A stretch of 64,000 nt of DNA from CAVTQZ01 sp963737015 (GTDB lineage: Bacteria > Actinomycetota > Acidimicrobiia > Acidimicrobiales > UBA8190), in the NCBI GenBank assembly GCA_963737015.1, contig CAVTQZ010000001.1, forward strand, positions 2,356,001-2,420,000, written 5' to 3'. The position numbers and the translations under genes were made by a program. Below, piece by piece: positions 52,670 to 61,104 of the stretch; within the stretch, counting starts at the first letter, position 1, and each line of letters starts with the position of its first letter. The notes below the pieces were generated by a model that ran no database searches, was not told where the DNA came from, and saw nothing but the letters and a program-made list of their open reading frames with translations.

Positions 52670-54412
52670 TTGGGGGACCCTTCGCGAGGCCCATTGCGCT
52701 TGCGAATACCGCGGCTCACCTTCTCGTCTGTTCGCGGGTACCGAAAGGAGTGTGTGCTTCCAGATCTCCTGGCGGGGATCACGCTCCTGGTAATCGCCGT
52801 TCCCGAGCAGCTTGCGACTTCACGACTGGCGGGCATGCCTCCGGTGACCGGCTTCTACGCCTTCATCGCGGGCACCGCGATGTTCGCGTTCCTCGGTTCG
52901 AACCCGCAGATGTCGGTGGGAGCCGACTCGACGATCGCCCCCCTGTTCGCCGTGGGGATCGCGCACATCGCTCCAGCGGGAAGCGCGAGCTACCTGGATC
53001 TCGTCGGCGTCGTCGCCGTGATGGCGGGGGTCATAGTCGCCCTGGTGGGCCTGTTGCGGCTCGGCTGGATCGCCGAATTCCTCTCCGCGCCGATCGTCAC
53101 GGGCTTCCTGGCAGGCGTCGCAGTCATCATCTTGGTCCATCAACTTCCCGACTTCTTCGGCATCCACCCCGTCACTGGGAGTACCTGGCAGCGAATCGAT
53201 CTCATCGCCGGGCACCTCGGGGGCACGAACGGCTGGGCACTCGGCATCGGAGTCGTGTCTCTCGGAATTCTGTTCCTCTCCGAGCGGATCGATAGGAGGC
53301 TTCCCGGTGCGCTCGTGGCGCTCGCGGCGTCGACGATCGTCGTCGGGGCGTTGAATCTCCACGCCCGTGGTGTCCAGATCCTCGGCTCTTTCGCCCACGG
53401 CGCGCCGCGCTGGGGTCTCGTAGGACTCTCATGGTCCACTCTCGGCAGCGCGGCTCCGATAGCCACGGTGGTCGCCCTGGTCGTGATCACCCAGACCGCC
53501 GCGACGACCCGCGCCTTCGCCGAGCAGGGTGGATACGACGTCGACGTCGGCCGCGATTTCCTCGGAGTGGGTGCCGGGAGCGTCGCGGCCGGGCTCGTCG
53601 GTTCGTTCCCGGTGAACGCCAGTCCCGCTCGCACCGCTGCCGTCGCAGCATCGTCGGGCCGAACACAGGCAGCTGGACTCGGTGCTGCAGCCGCATTGGT
53701 ATTGCTGATACCGGCCGCCGGGATTCTGAAGGACGTCCCCTCGGCGACGTTGGCGGCGGTGCTGATCTTCATCGCGACCCGGATATTCCGATTGCGTGAG
53801 CTGTTGAAGATCGCGCGCTTCGACATATTGGAGCTTGGCTTGGCGCTGGTGACCCTTCTCACGGTCGCCCTGGTCGGGATCGAGCAGGGTATCGGTGTGG
53901 CCGTCGGGCTTGCGATCCTCGACCGCACACGCAGGACCGCTCGGCCGACCCTCCACGTCTTGGGCAGAATTCCGGGGACCACGAGCTGGGTCCCTCTCTC
54001 GGTGGCCCCCGAGGCGTCGCAAGTCCCGGGCGTACTGGTCGTCCTATTCGCCACACCTCTCTGGTACGCGAACGCAATTCACTTCCGGACCGAACTCCGC
54101 TCCGCTGTGTCGCGTGCTCCTGCCGGCCTCGAGGTCGTCGTGCTCGATGCCGCAGGCATGAGCGACGTCGACTACACCGGCTCAACCGCACTCGGTGAAG
54201 TGCTCGATGAGCTCGAGCACGAAGGAATCTCGCTGGCAGTTTCGAGAGCTGGCGAGCGTGTTCGTACGAATCTCCGCCGCAGCGGGCTTCTCTACCGAAT
54301 AGGAGAGAACCGGTTCTTCCCGTCCACCGACAGCGCCGTGACCTCAGTCACGAGCCGCCCGGACGCGAAGCCTCCCGAGGCGAAGCCCCCCGGATCTCTC
54401 TCAAGTCTCTGA
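52670..54412 (+). CDS. SulP family anion transporter with STAS domain
   Basis: 580 aa. Conserved entry VRGYRKECVLPDLLAGITLLVIAVPEQLATSRLAGMPPVTGFYAFIAG, about 10-12 membrane helices, then a cytoplasmic STAS domain (VVVLDAAGMSDVDYTGSTALGEVLDELEHEG). Transports sulfate, bicarbonate or other anions; the substrate is not readable. The TTG at 52670 keeps the conserved N-terminus. Its 3' end overlaps the convergent GH31 gene by 65 bases. Confidence 0.87.
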   Translation: MGDPSRGPLRLRIPRLTFSSVRGYRKECVLPDLLAGITLLVIAVPEQLATSRLAGMPPVTGFYAFIAGTAMFAFLGSNPQMSVGADSTIAPLFAVGIAHIAPAGSASYLDLVGVVAVMAGVIVALVGLLRLGWIAEFLSAPIVTGFLAGVAVIILVHQLPDFFGIHPVTGSTWQRIDLIAGHLGGTNGWALGIGVVSLGILFLSERIDRRLPGALVALAASTIVVGALNLHARGVQILGSFAHGAPRWGLVGLSWSTLGSAAPIATVVALVVITQTAATTRAFAEQGGYDVDVGRDFLGVGAGSVAAGLVGSFPVNASPARTAAVAASSGRTQAAGLGAAAALVLLIPAAGILKDVPSATLAAVLIFIATRIFRLRELLKIARFDILELGLALVTLLTVALVGIEQGIGVAVGLAILDRTRRTARPTLHVLGRIPGTTSWVPLSVAPEASQVPGVLVVLFATPLWYANAIHFRTELRSAVSRAPAGLEVVVLDAAGMSDVDYTGSTALGEVLDELEHEGISLAVSRAGERVRTNLRRSGLLYRIGENRFFPSTDSAVTSVTSRPDAKPPEAKPPGSLSSL

Positions 54413-57035
54413 GCTCCAGACGGTCGAAGGGAGCCACCTGGATTGCGCCGCCATTCGTCGGGCCGACGCGCTCGCCGTCTTTCGTGACTGAAGCGGCTTC
54501 GAAGCCGTGCAGGACGACCCGCACCGGCGAATGAACTGGATGATCGCCCGTTCGCCGCCAGTCGAGCGAAGCGCTGTCGCCCTCCGAAGCGCCCTCGAGC
54601 CGTAGCTCGTCGAACCTGCGGGCGCCGTCACCGTCTCCCTCGTCGTCGTAGCAGGTACCGACCGCACGGCCGGCGGCGTCCGGCCAGCAGTGGAAGGACA
54701 GAAGTCGCGGGGCATGGCCGGGCAACGGTGTCGTCGACGGGGCCACCTCACCACCGAGCGCGTCGTCCCCTTCGACTGCACAAGTCGCGGACCGGTGGAC
54801 GGACCCGTGGACGGACCCGTGGGCGAACCCGTCGTCGAGAGCGAGGATCCGACCCTCCCGGACGAACACCGGCATCCGGCCACCCGCGACCGACAGGGGC
54901 GCGCTCTCGCGCCACTTGTCCGACGAATGGAAGAAGGAGTGTTCGAACAAGCCCTTCCAACTCCCGGGCGGAAACACCACGGACTTCCTCGCCGCCCCCG
55001 CTTCGCACACAGGTGCGACTAGCAACGAATCGCCGAGGAGAAACTCCTCGTCCATACTCCTTCCGCAGCCGTCGCCGCCCGTACTCCACCACAGAGGACG
55101 AACCGGTGGCACCCCCGTCCGAGTCGCCTCGTGCGCCAGGGTGTAGAGGTAGGGAAGAAGCCTGTAGCGGAACCGGATCCATTCGCCGATGCGCGACCTC
55201 GTCGGTTCGTCGAACCTCCAGGGCTCGCGCGGCGGCGCGCCGACGACGGAATGGGTGCGACAGAACGCCATGAAGACACTCATCTGCAACCACCGCAGGT
55301 ACAGCTCGTCGTCGGGAACCCCGCTGAACCCCCCGATGTCGGATCCGGAAAAAGCCACGCCTGACATTCCGAGTCCGACCATTGTCGCGATCTGTTGGCG
55401 CATCGCCTCCCACGTCGAGTCGGCGTCCCCGGTCCAGTTCCAAGCCCAACGTTGGTTCGATGCCCAACCCGAGCGCGAGACGATGAAGGGGCGTCGTTCC
55501 GGACGGGCATCGGTGAGCCCTTCGAATCCCGATCTGTTCATGAGCAGGCCGTAGAGATTGTGAGCCTCGCCGTGATCACCTCCGCGGCCATCGAGGGCAT
55601 GGCGCGTGCTCAGAGGGAGCGTGGGGTCACCGCGTAGGGACATCGACGCTGGTTCGTTCATGTCGTGCCAGACACCCGAAACCCCTTCCTCGGCGAGCGC
55701 CCGGTACTTGCCGGCCCACCAACTTCTCGTACGGGGGTCCGTGAAATCGGGGAAGGCGGCACGGCCCGGCCACACCACCCCTTCGACGATCCGGCCCTTT
55801 TCGTCCCGGCAAAAGAGATCGCGCGACTCGGCCTCACGGTAGATCTGGTAGCGCGCATCCACCTTCACCCCTGGGTCCACGATCGAAACGAGCGCGACTT
55901 CGCTCCGGGAGAGCTCCTCCGAAAGAGCGCGCATGTTCGGGAAACGTCGCTTGTCGACCGTGAACACGCGGTACCCGTCCATGTAGTCGATGTCCAGATG
56001 GATCGCGCTTAGCGGGAGACCCTCGCGCAGGTATCCGCGCAAGACGTATCGAACGTCGGCTTCCTTCTTGTAGCCCCATCTGCTCTGGTGGTACCCGAAC
56101 GCCCACCGCGGTGGCATCGCAGGCCGGCCGGTGAGCTCGCTGAAGCGGCCCATCAAATGCTGCGGCGAGCCTGCGATGAGGTATGTCCGTAACTGTCCTC
56201 CGGCGAACTGGACCGTCATACCCTGAGGGTCGCTACCCCGGACTCGAGTGTCGCCGAAAGTGAATCTCCCCCGCGTCGGGTTCTCGTAGAACGTGAGCAG
56301 GCTGCACTCCGGGTGCGCGCCGAGCACGAGGGGGATACCCATGTACAGGCGGCTCGCACCGGGACCCCACGCGCCACCGGCGTCGGTGTTCCAAAGGCGG
56401 TACGTCCCACCACGGAGGTCGACTCCGCCGGCCTGCTCGCCGAGCCCCGTGAAAAGCTCACCCTGGCGCATCTGGCTCACTTGCTCCCACGCTCCGTCGC
56501 GCCGCGTCGGCGCAGCGAAGCCCCTCAGGACTGTGCCATCACGTCTCGAGAGAGTCGCCTCGCCCACGTCCGACACCCGGAGCTCGAGCACATCGCTCAG
56601 AATTCTCCAATGCCCGCGCCCTTCGACGATCGCCACGGAAGGATCCGGCCACGCCACCTCGGCGAGCGCGTAGTGGACCGGTTCGACGCCGGGCCCCCAC
56701 GAGAGGCGGACGACGTCCGGAGCACGGAAACTTGCTTCGAGCTCGGCGTGTTCGAAGACGAAAAGCGCTCCGGAACTTCGCACGTCGACACTGACGAGAG
56801 CTCCCGGAGGTGATCCGGCCCTTTCATCGATCGAACCGGCTGAGCCTGATGTGCCCCGGTCCGGGTTCCGGTTCCGGTTCCGGGACGCCATCTCGTTGCG
56901 CGCAGAGTTGACGATCACCTGCCCCAACATCGGAAGGCCGAGATCTCCGATCACGTGGGCGAAGAGCCGTGCGCGTGCCGCGAGCCGTCGCAGTCTCAGT
57001 CGCGCTCGGTTCGTGTCGACGGAGGCCCGGCCCAT
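54348..57035 (-). CDS. Glycoside hydrolase family 31 (alpha-glucosidase-like)
   Basis: 895 aa. Nucleophile Asp in GVWHDMNEPASM and acid/base Asp in WTGDADSTWEAMR; also WAFGYHQSRWGYKKEADV and GSDIGGF. An N-terminal beta domain precedes the barrel, and C-terminal beta domains include a degenerate 12-bp repeat region (GSVHGSVH, 54795-54822). The first ~50 residues (before MASRNRNRNP, ATG at 56891) are probably not part of the enzyme. No signal peptide, so intracellular. Substrate: alpha-glucosides or xylosides. Confidence 0.9.
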   Translation of the reverse strand: MGRASVDTNRARLRLRRLAARARLFAHVIGDLGLPMLGQVIVNSARNEMASRNRNRNPDRGTSGSAGSIDERAGSPPGALVSVDVRSSGALFVFEHAELEASFRAPDVVRLSWGPGVEPVHYALAEVAWPDPSVAIVEGRGHWRILSDVLELRVSDVGEATLSRRDGTVLRGFAAPTRRDGAWEQVSQMRQGELFTGLGEQAGGVDLRGGTYRLWNTDAGGAWGPGASRLYMGIPLVLGAHPECSLLTFYENPTRGRFTFGDTRVRGSDPQGMTVQFAGGQLRTYLIAGSPQHLMGRFSELTGRPAMPPRWAFGYHQSRWGYKKEADVRYVLRGYLREGLPLSAIHLDIDYMDGYRVFTVDKRRFPNMRALSEELSRSEVALVSIVDPGVKVDARYQIYREAESRDLFCRDEKGRIVEGVVWPGRAAFPDFTDPRTRSWWAGKYRALAEEGVSGVWHDMNEPASMSLRGDPTLPLSTRHALDGRGGDHGEAHNLYGLLMNRSGFEGLTDARPERRPFIVSRSGWASNQRWAWNWTGDADSTWEAMRQQIATMVGLGMSGVAFSGSDIGGFSGVPDDELYLRWLQMSVFMAFCRTHSVVGAPPREPWRFDEPTRSRIGEWIRFRYRLLPYLYTLAHEATRTGVPPVRPLWWSTGGDGCGRSMDEEFLLGDSLLVAPVCEAGAARKSVVFPPGSWKGLFEHSFFHSSDKWRESAPLSVAGGRMPVFVREGRILALDDGFAHGSVHGSVHRSATCAVEGDDALGGEVAPSTTPLPGHAPRLLSFHCWPDAAGRAVGTCYDDEGDGDGARRFDELRLEGASEGDSASLDWRRTGDHPVHSPVRVVLHGFEAASVTKDGERVGPTNGGAIQVAPFDRLELRDLREIRGASPREASRPGGS

Positions 57036-57128
57036 CGTCGGAAGGCTACGTTGTCCACCCTACGCCACAGGGCGAAACGTAAGCTGACTCGCAGTCAACC
57101 AAGCGTGGCGACCCCACGCGGAGGCCAC

Positions 57129-58103
57129 ATGAGAACCAGGCTCACCGAGCTCCTCGACATCGAGCACCCGGTCATGCTCGCTGGAATGGGAGGAGTCTCC
57201 TATCACCGCTTGGTAGCCGCTGTCTCTGAGGCCGGGGGATTCGGTTGCCTGGGCGCGTCCACCATGCCGCCCGAGAAGATGGTCGAGGAGATCCAGCGCG
57301 TCCGGGAACTGACCGACAAGCCATTCGGGGTGGACCTTCTCACGGCCATGCCCGGGAACCTCGCCGGGCAGGTCCAGCAGGTGATCGACGGCGGAGCATC
57401 TGTGTTCGTGGCAGGACTCGGTGTCCCTACTGATGTGGTCGATCTGTGTCACCGCAATGGTCTGCTTGTCGTGAACATGTGCGGCAAGGTCGACCATGCA
57501 CGGCGCGCGGTCGATGCGGGATGCGACATCGTCGTTGCGCAGGGAACGGAAGCCGGCGGGCACACCGGACAAATCGCGACATTCCCGCTGTTACCTCAGG
57601 TCGTCGACGCGGTCGGTGATCGGGTCCCTGTGGTCGCGGCGGGAGGGATCACCGACGGCAGGGGGCTCGCTGCTGCTCTCACTTTCGGCGCTGACGGGAT
57701 CTGGGTGGGTACGCGCTTCATCGCCACTCCCGAGGCGAGGGCTGTGAGTGGATACAAGGACGCTCTCATCGAAACAGCCGAGGACGGCACCATCATCAGC
57801 CGCGCTTACTCTGGCAAGACGATGCGCGTCGTCAGGAACGACTACACCAGGTACTTCGAGGAGCACCCGTCCGAGCTCGAGCTGTTCCCCGCTCAGCTTG
57901 GCCGCTCGATCTCGGACAAGGCATTTCATCTCGGAGGTGACGAGCAGACCCCCGATATAGACCCCTCCGTTGAGTGCTATCCGGCGGGCCAGGGCACCGG
58001 GGCCATCCGTGAATTGGTACCGGCCGGAGAGCTCGTGCGGCGCTTCGTCGAAGAGGCTCAAGCCGCTCTCGAACGCGCCCGCGGCGTCACGGTCTCGACC
58101 TGA
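57129..58103 (+). CDS. Nitronate monooxygenase family protein
   Basis: 324 aa, FMN TIM barrel. VMLAGMGGVSYHRLVAAVSEAGGFGCLGAS, then VVAQGTEAGGHTG (phosphate loop and catalytic His region) and VPVVAAGGITDGRGLAAALTFGADGIWVGTRF. Family also includes enoyl reductase-like proteins. GGAGG is six bases before the ATG. Begins a plus-strand set that includes a hydrolase and an alcohol dehydrogenase; actual substrate unknown. Confidence 0.9.
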   Translation: MRTRLTELLDIEHPVMLAGMGGVSYHRLVAAVSEAGGFGCLGASTMPPEKMVEEIQRVRELTDKPFGVDLLTAMPGNLAGQVQQVIDGGASVFVAGLGVPTDVVDLCHRNGLLVVNMCGKVDHARRAVDAGCDIVVAQGTEAGGHTGQIATFPLLPQVVDAVGDRVPVVAAGGITDGRGLAAALTFGADGIWVGTRFIATPEARAVSGYKDALIETAEDGTIISRAYSGKTMRVVRNDYTRYFEEHPSELELFPAQLGRSISDKAFHLGGDEQTPDIDPSVECYPAGQGTGAIRELVPAGELVRRFVEEAQAALERARGVTVST

Positions 58104-58114
58104 ATCACCAGACG

Positions 58115-59362
58115 GTGCGGCCCTTTCCCTTCCCCAGCCTTGCGTTTCTCAGGCGCGGTCCCCGGCGCGTCGTCGATCTGGACACGTCGGCCGACACCAC
58201 GGCCGGCACCTCGGAAGGCAGGTCCGGCACTTCCGAGGAGCACAACCGCTCGGAGCGCTCGGACCACTCGGAGCGCTCGGAGTCCGCTGCAGCGCTCGAC
58301 GTCGTAGGCGAGACGCAGACCCAACCGGTTCCTTCCGCACTTCCCGACAGCGCCGAAGCTGCCCAGGCTCTGCACGCGGCGCCTGCGGACACCCGCACGT
58401 TCACCGTGGAGCAGCATCCCGTCAGGATGGTTCCCGACACGCTCAGGATCCAAGGCCGAAGACTGCGCTACGCGGTATCGGACAATGCGGCGGCCTACGG
58501 TCCCGAAGGACCGGGCAGCCCTCCCATCTGGGCAGTCAACGTCCACGGTTACTTCGCCGGCGGGGGAATGTACTGGCGCGAGAGCAGTCATCTTGCGCAG
58601 TCCCTCGGTTGGAGACTGGTGAACCCGAGCCTGCCCGGGTTCGGGGGAAGTGATCCGCTCCCCTGGGAGCAGGTGAACCTCCACGAGATATCGCACCAGA
58701 TCATCGAATTGCTCGACCACCTCGGAGCCGAGCACGCCGTCGTCCTCGGGCACTCGATGGGTGGTGCCGTCGCCGTCCAATTCGCGAGCGACCATCCCGA
58801 GAGGACGCTCGGCATCATCTACCGCGACGGTGTGGCGACGCCCGGATGGAAGAAACGCCGAGGCGTCCTCGTGTCGATGCTCTCGCCCCTCATGCCTGAC
58901 GTCGCGGGAATAGCGGATCTCGTTCTCGCAGCGCTGTTGGACACTCCTGACCTGCTGATCGGGAGACGCCTCTCGTCGACCGTGCGCGGCCTTCTGCCCG
59001 ACGCCCGGAGGAACATCCGGGCCATGGGCAGGACGATCCCTGTCGGGGCGATGTTGATGTCGATCGACATGCGAGACGAGCTGAAGAACGTCGTCGAGTA
59101 CGAGATCCCGTTCCTCCCGATCTGGGGCTGCTTCGATCGCATCGTCAATGCACAGACGGCGGCGGAGCTCTCCGCCGTTATGGGCCGCGAAATCGTATGG
59201 GTCCCCGGCGGCCACTCGTGGATGCTCCCGCGCCCGCACGGTCAGGTTGCCGTGCTGCGCCACCTCGATCCCGGGCGCGACTTTACAGAGGACATGCTCG
59301 CCAGAAGACGCCTGCTGCTCGGCATCGAGACCCGTCGCCGACGCATACGAGCGTTACGCTGA
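58115..59362 (+). CDS. Alpha/beta hydrolase
   Basis: 415 aa. The catalytic domain occupies the C-terminal ~290 residues: NVHGYFAGGGMYWRESSHLA, nucleophile GHSMGGAVAVQFASDHPER, FLPIWGCFDRIVN (acid) and VPGGHSWMLPRP (His). The first ~110 residues are low-complexity with a Ser-Glu-Arg repeat from 9-bp units (58246-58283). GTG start 11 bases after the nitronate monooxygenase stop. Substrate unknown. Confidence 0.85.
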   Translation: MRPFPFPSLAFLRRGPRRVVDLDTSADTTAGTSEGRSGTSEEHNRSERSDHSERSESAAALDVVGETQTQPVPSALPDSAEAAQALHAAPADTRTFTVEQHPVRMVPDTLRIQGRRLRYAVSDNAAAYGPEGPGSPPIWAVNVHGYFAGGGMYWRESSHLAQSLGWRLVNPSLPGFGGSDPLPWEQVNLHEISHQIIELLDHLGAEHAVVLGHSMGGAVAVQFASDHPERTLGIIYRDGVATPGWKKRRGVLVSMLSPLMPDVAGIADLVLAALLDTPDLLIGRRLSSTVRGLLPDARRNIRAMGRTIPVGAMLMSIDMRDELKNVVEYEIPFLPIWGCFDRIVNAQTAAELSAVMGREIVWVPGGHSWMLPRPHGQVAVLRHLDPGRDFTEDMLARRRLLLGIETRRRRIRALR

Positions 59363-60453
59363 AGCACGAGGCCACCGCCCTCGTCCTCGAAGCGCCCTTC
59401 CGGTTGACGAGGCGCGGGTTCCCGGTCCCTCCGATATCCGAAGACGACGCTGTGCTTAGCGTGGAGGCCTGCGGCCTTTGCGGAACGGATCACGAACAAT
59501 TCACGGGCGCGATGGCTGGAGGGCTGCCGTTCGTTCCCGGTCACGAGACCGTCGGTACGCTCGAGGCGATCGGATCTCGCGCCGCCGAGCGGTTCGCGGT
59601 ATCGATCGGAGACCGGGTCGCTGTAGAGGTCTTCCAATCCTGCAGAGTGTGTGCGGCGTGCGAGGCCGGTGACTACCGGCGTTGCGAGTCGCATGGCATG
59701 GCAGACATGTACGGCTTCATCCCGACATCACGCCCACCTTCCCTCTGGGGTGGCTACGCGGAATTCCAGTACCTGTCTTACGACACGATGCTCCACAAGC
59801 TGCCCGAGGGCCTCGACCCTGTCGTGGCGACGCTCTTCAATCCGCTTGGAGCCGGCATCCGCTGGGGGGTCACCCTGCCTGCCACGGCGACAGGTGATGT
59901 GGTCGCGGTGCTCGGCCCCGGCATACGCGGCCTTTGCGTCACCGCAGCCGCCAAGTCGGCCGGGGCGGGATTCGTGCTGATAACGGGCAAGGGCGAGCGT
60001 GATGCGAAGCGCCTGAACGAAGCCAAACGATTCGGCGCCGATCTCGCCGTCGACGTGACGGAGGAGGATGCGGTGAGATCTCTTCAACGTGCCACCGGGC
60101 GACTCGCCGACGTGGTGGTCGACGTCACGGCGAACGCTCCCGAAGCCTTTGCGCAAGCTGTGTCGCTTGCGTGCCCCGGAGGGACTGTAGTTGTAGCCGG
60201 CACCCGCGGAACCTCGGGACTCGTCGGTTTCGACCCGGATCACCTCGTGTACAAGGAGCTACGTCTGCTCGGCGCACTCGGCGTGGACGCGCCCGCCTAC
60301 CGGTCGGCGCTCGAGATGCTCGGCCGGAGCGACTACCCGTTCGAAGAGATACCGAGACGGGTTACCGGCTTCGACGGCGTAGGCCAGTTGCTGACCTCGA
60401 TGGCATCGGGCACACCGGATGCACCCGTCCACGCGGTGATGGTCCCGCGCTGA
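59359..60453 (+). CDS. Zinc-dependent alcohol dehydrogenase (MDR family)
   Basis: 364 aa. Catalytic zinc site CGLCGTDH and GHE; structural zinc Cys set CRVCAACEAGDYRRC; coenzyme motif VVAVLGPGIRGLCVTAAAKSAGAG. The family N-terminus (ATALVLEAPFRLTRRGFPVPPISEDDAVLSVEACG) requires a start upstream of the TTG at 59404. The only fitting codon is a CTG at 59359, overlapping the hydrolase stop as CTGA. An ATG at 59197 would lie deep inside the hydrolase gene. Confidence 0.85.
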   Translation: MKHEATALVLEAPFRLTRRGFPVPPISEDDAVLSVEACGLCGTDHEQFTGAMAGGLPFVPGHETVGTLEAIGSRAAERFAVSIGDRVAVEVFQSCRVCAACEAGDYRRCESHGMADMYGFIPTSRPPSLWGGYAEFQYLSYDTMLHKLPEGLDPVVATLFNPLGAGIRWGVTLPATATGDVVAVLGPGIRGLCVTAAAKSAGAGFVLITGKGERDAKRLNEAKRFGADLAVDVTEEDAVRSLQRATGRLADVVVDVTANAPEAFAQAVSLACPGGTVVVAGTRGTSGLVGFDPDHLVYKELRLLGALGVDAPAYRSALEMLGRSDYPFEEIPRRVTGFDGVGQLLTSMASGTPDAPVHAVMVPR

Positions 60454-60514
60454 CCGTCTGGACCGTTGGTTCAGAGGATGCGGCGGACCTCCCGACGGTC
60501 GGGCAGGCGATGGT

Positions 60515-60982
60515 TCAGACGATGCGGTACGTCTGTACGGCGTGTGCCACCACGGTCCCAGCGGAGTCGAAAGCGGAGATCTCGGTGAAGGTGAGCTCTC
60601 TCCCGCGTCTCACGGTACGGGCCTCGCAAACGAGATCGCTCTTCTTGGCGGCGCCCACGTATTGGATGCTCATCGACACCGTCGAGGCGCGCGTTCCCTT
60701 GTCGAAGTCATGGTTCGACCATGCGGCGGCTGCGCCTGCCGTGTCCATCACGGCCGCGATCACGCCGCCGTGGTAGTAGACGCCGTCGTTGGTCAAATCG
60801 TCTCTGAAGGGAAGCCGCAGCGTCACCTGGTCCGGTCCGTACGCGTCGAATCTCAGACCTAGTCCGGACAGGTAAGGGGTCCGAAGCATCGTCGACGGAA
60901 CCGCTTCTCGCAGCGCACGTTGCTGCTCATTGCTCAGCCCGTCCCTCGACGAACCGCTCGACCCGGGAGATGAGGTCGTCAA
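60515..60982 (-). CDS. PaaI family thioesterase
   Basis: 155 aa hotdog-fold protein. LGLRFDAYGPDQVTLRLPFRDDLTNDGVYYHGGVIAAVMDTAGAAAAW contains the HGG and acidic helix features of PaaI/YigI thioesterases. It would hydrolyse aryl- or acyl-CoA esters and free CoA from stalled intermediates. TTG start with AGGAGAGG upstream. Convergent with the alcohol dehydrogenase and divergent from the next dehydrogenase. Confidence 0.9.
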   Translation of the reverse strand: MTTSSPGSSGSSRDGLSNEQQRALREAVPSTMLRTPYLSGLGLRFDAYGPDQVTLRLPFRDDLTNDGVYYHGGVIAAVMDTAGAAAAWSNHDFDKGTRASTVSMSIQYVGAAKKSDLVCEARTVRRGRELTFTEISAFDSAGTVVAHAVQTYRIV

Positions 60983-61037
60983 CCTACGCCTCTCCTACTA
61001 TCGTGGGACTCCTGATTCACGGAGCAGCCTAAGAGCG

Positions 61038-61085
61038 CAGGTTGCCACATCAGGCTGCCGCATCAGGTTGTCGCATCAGGTTGAC
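61038..61085. repeat. 13-bp tandem repeat upstream of an acyl-CoA dehydrogenase
   Basis: Three full copies (CAGGTTGCCACAT, CAGGCTGCCGCAT, CAGGTTGTCGCAT) and a partial fourth, ending 20 bases before the ATG at 61105. Not in a coding frame of its own; may lie in the promoter or 5' leader and could act as a tandem binding site. Confidence 0.75.
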
Positions 61086-61104
61086 TCGGAGCAAGGGGAC
61101 CGAG

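Noticed and set aside
54348..54412. Frameshift or mis-assembly where SulP and GH31 ends overlap
   Set aside because: Both frames end with low-complexity tails (ASRPGGS and KPPGSLSSL); a 65-base convergent overlap is plausible and neither conserved domain is affected.
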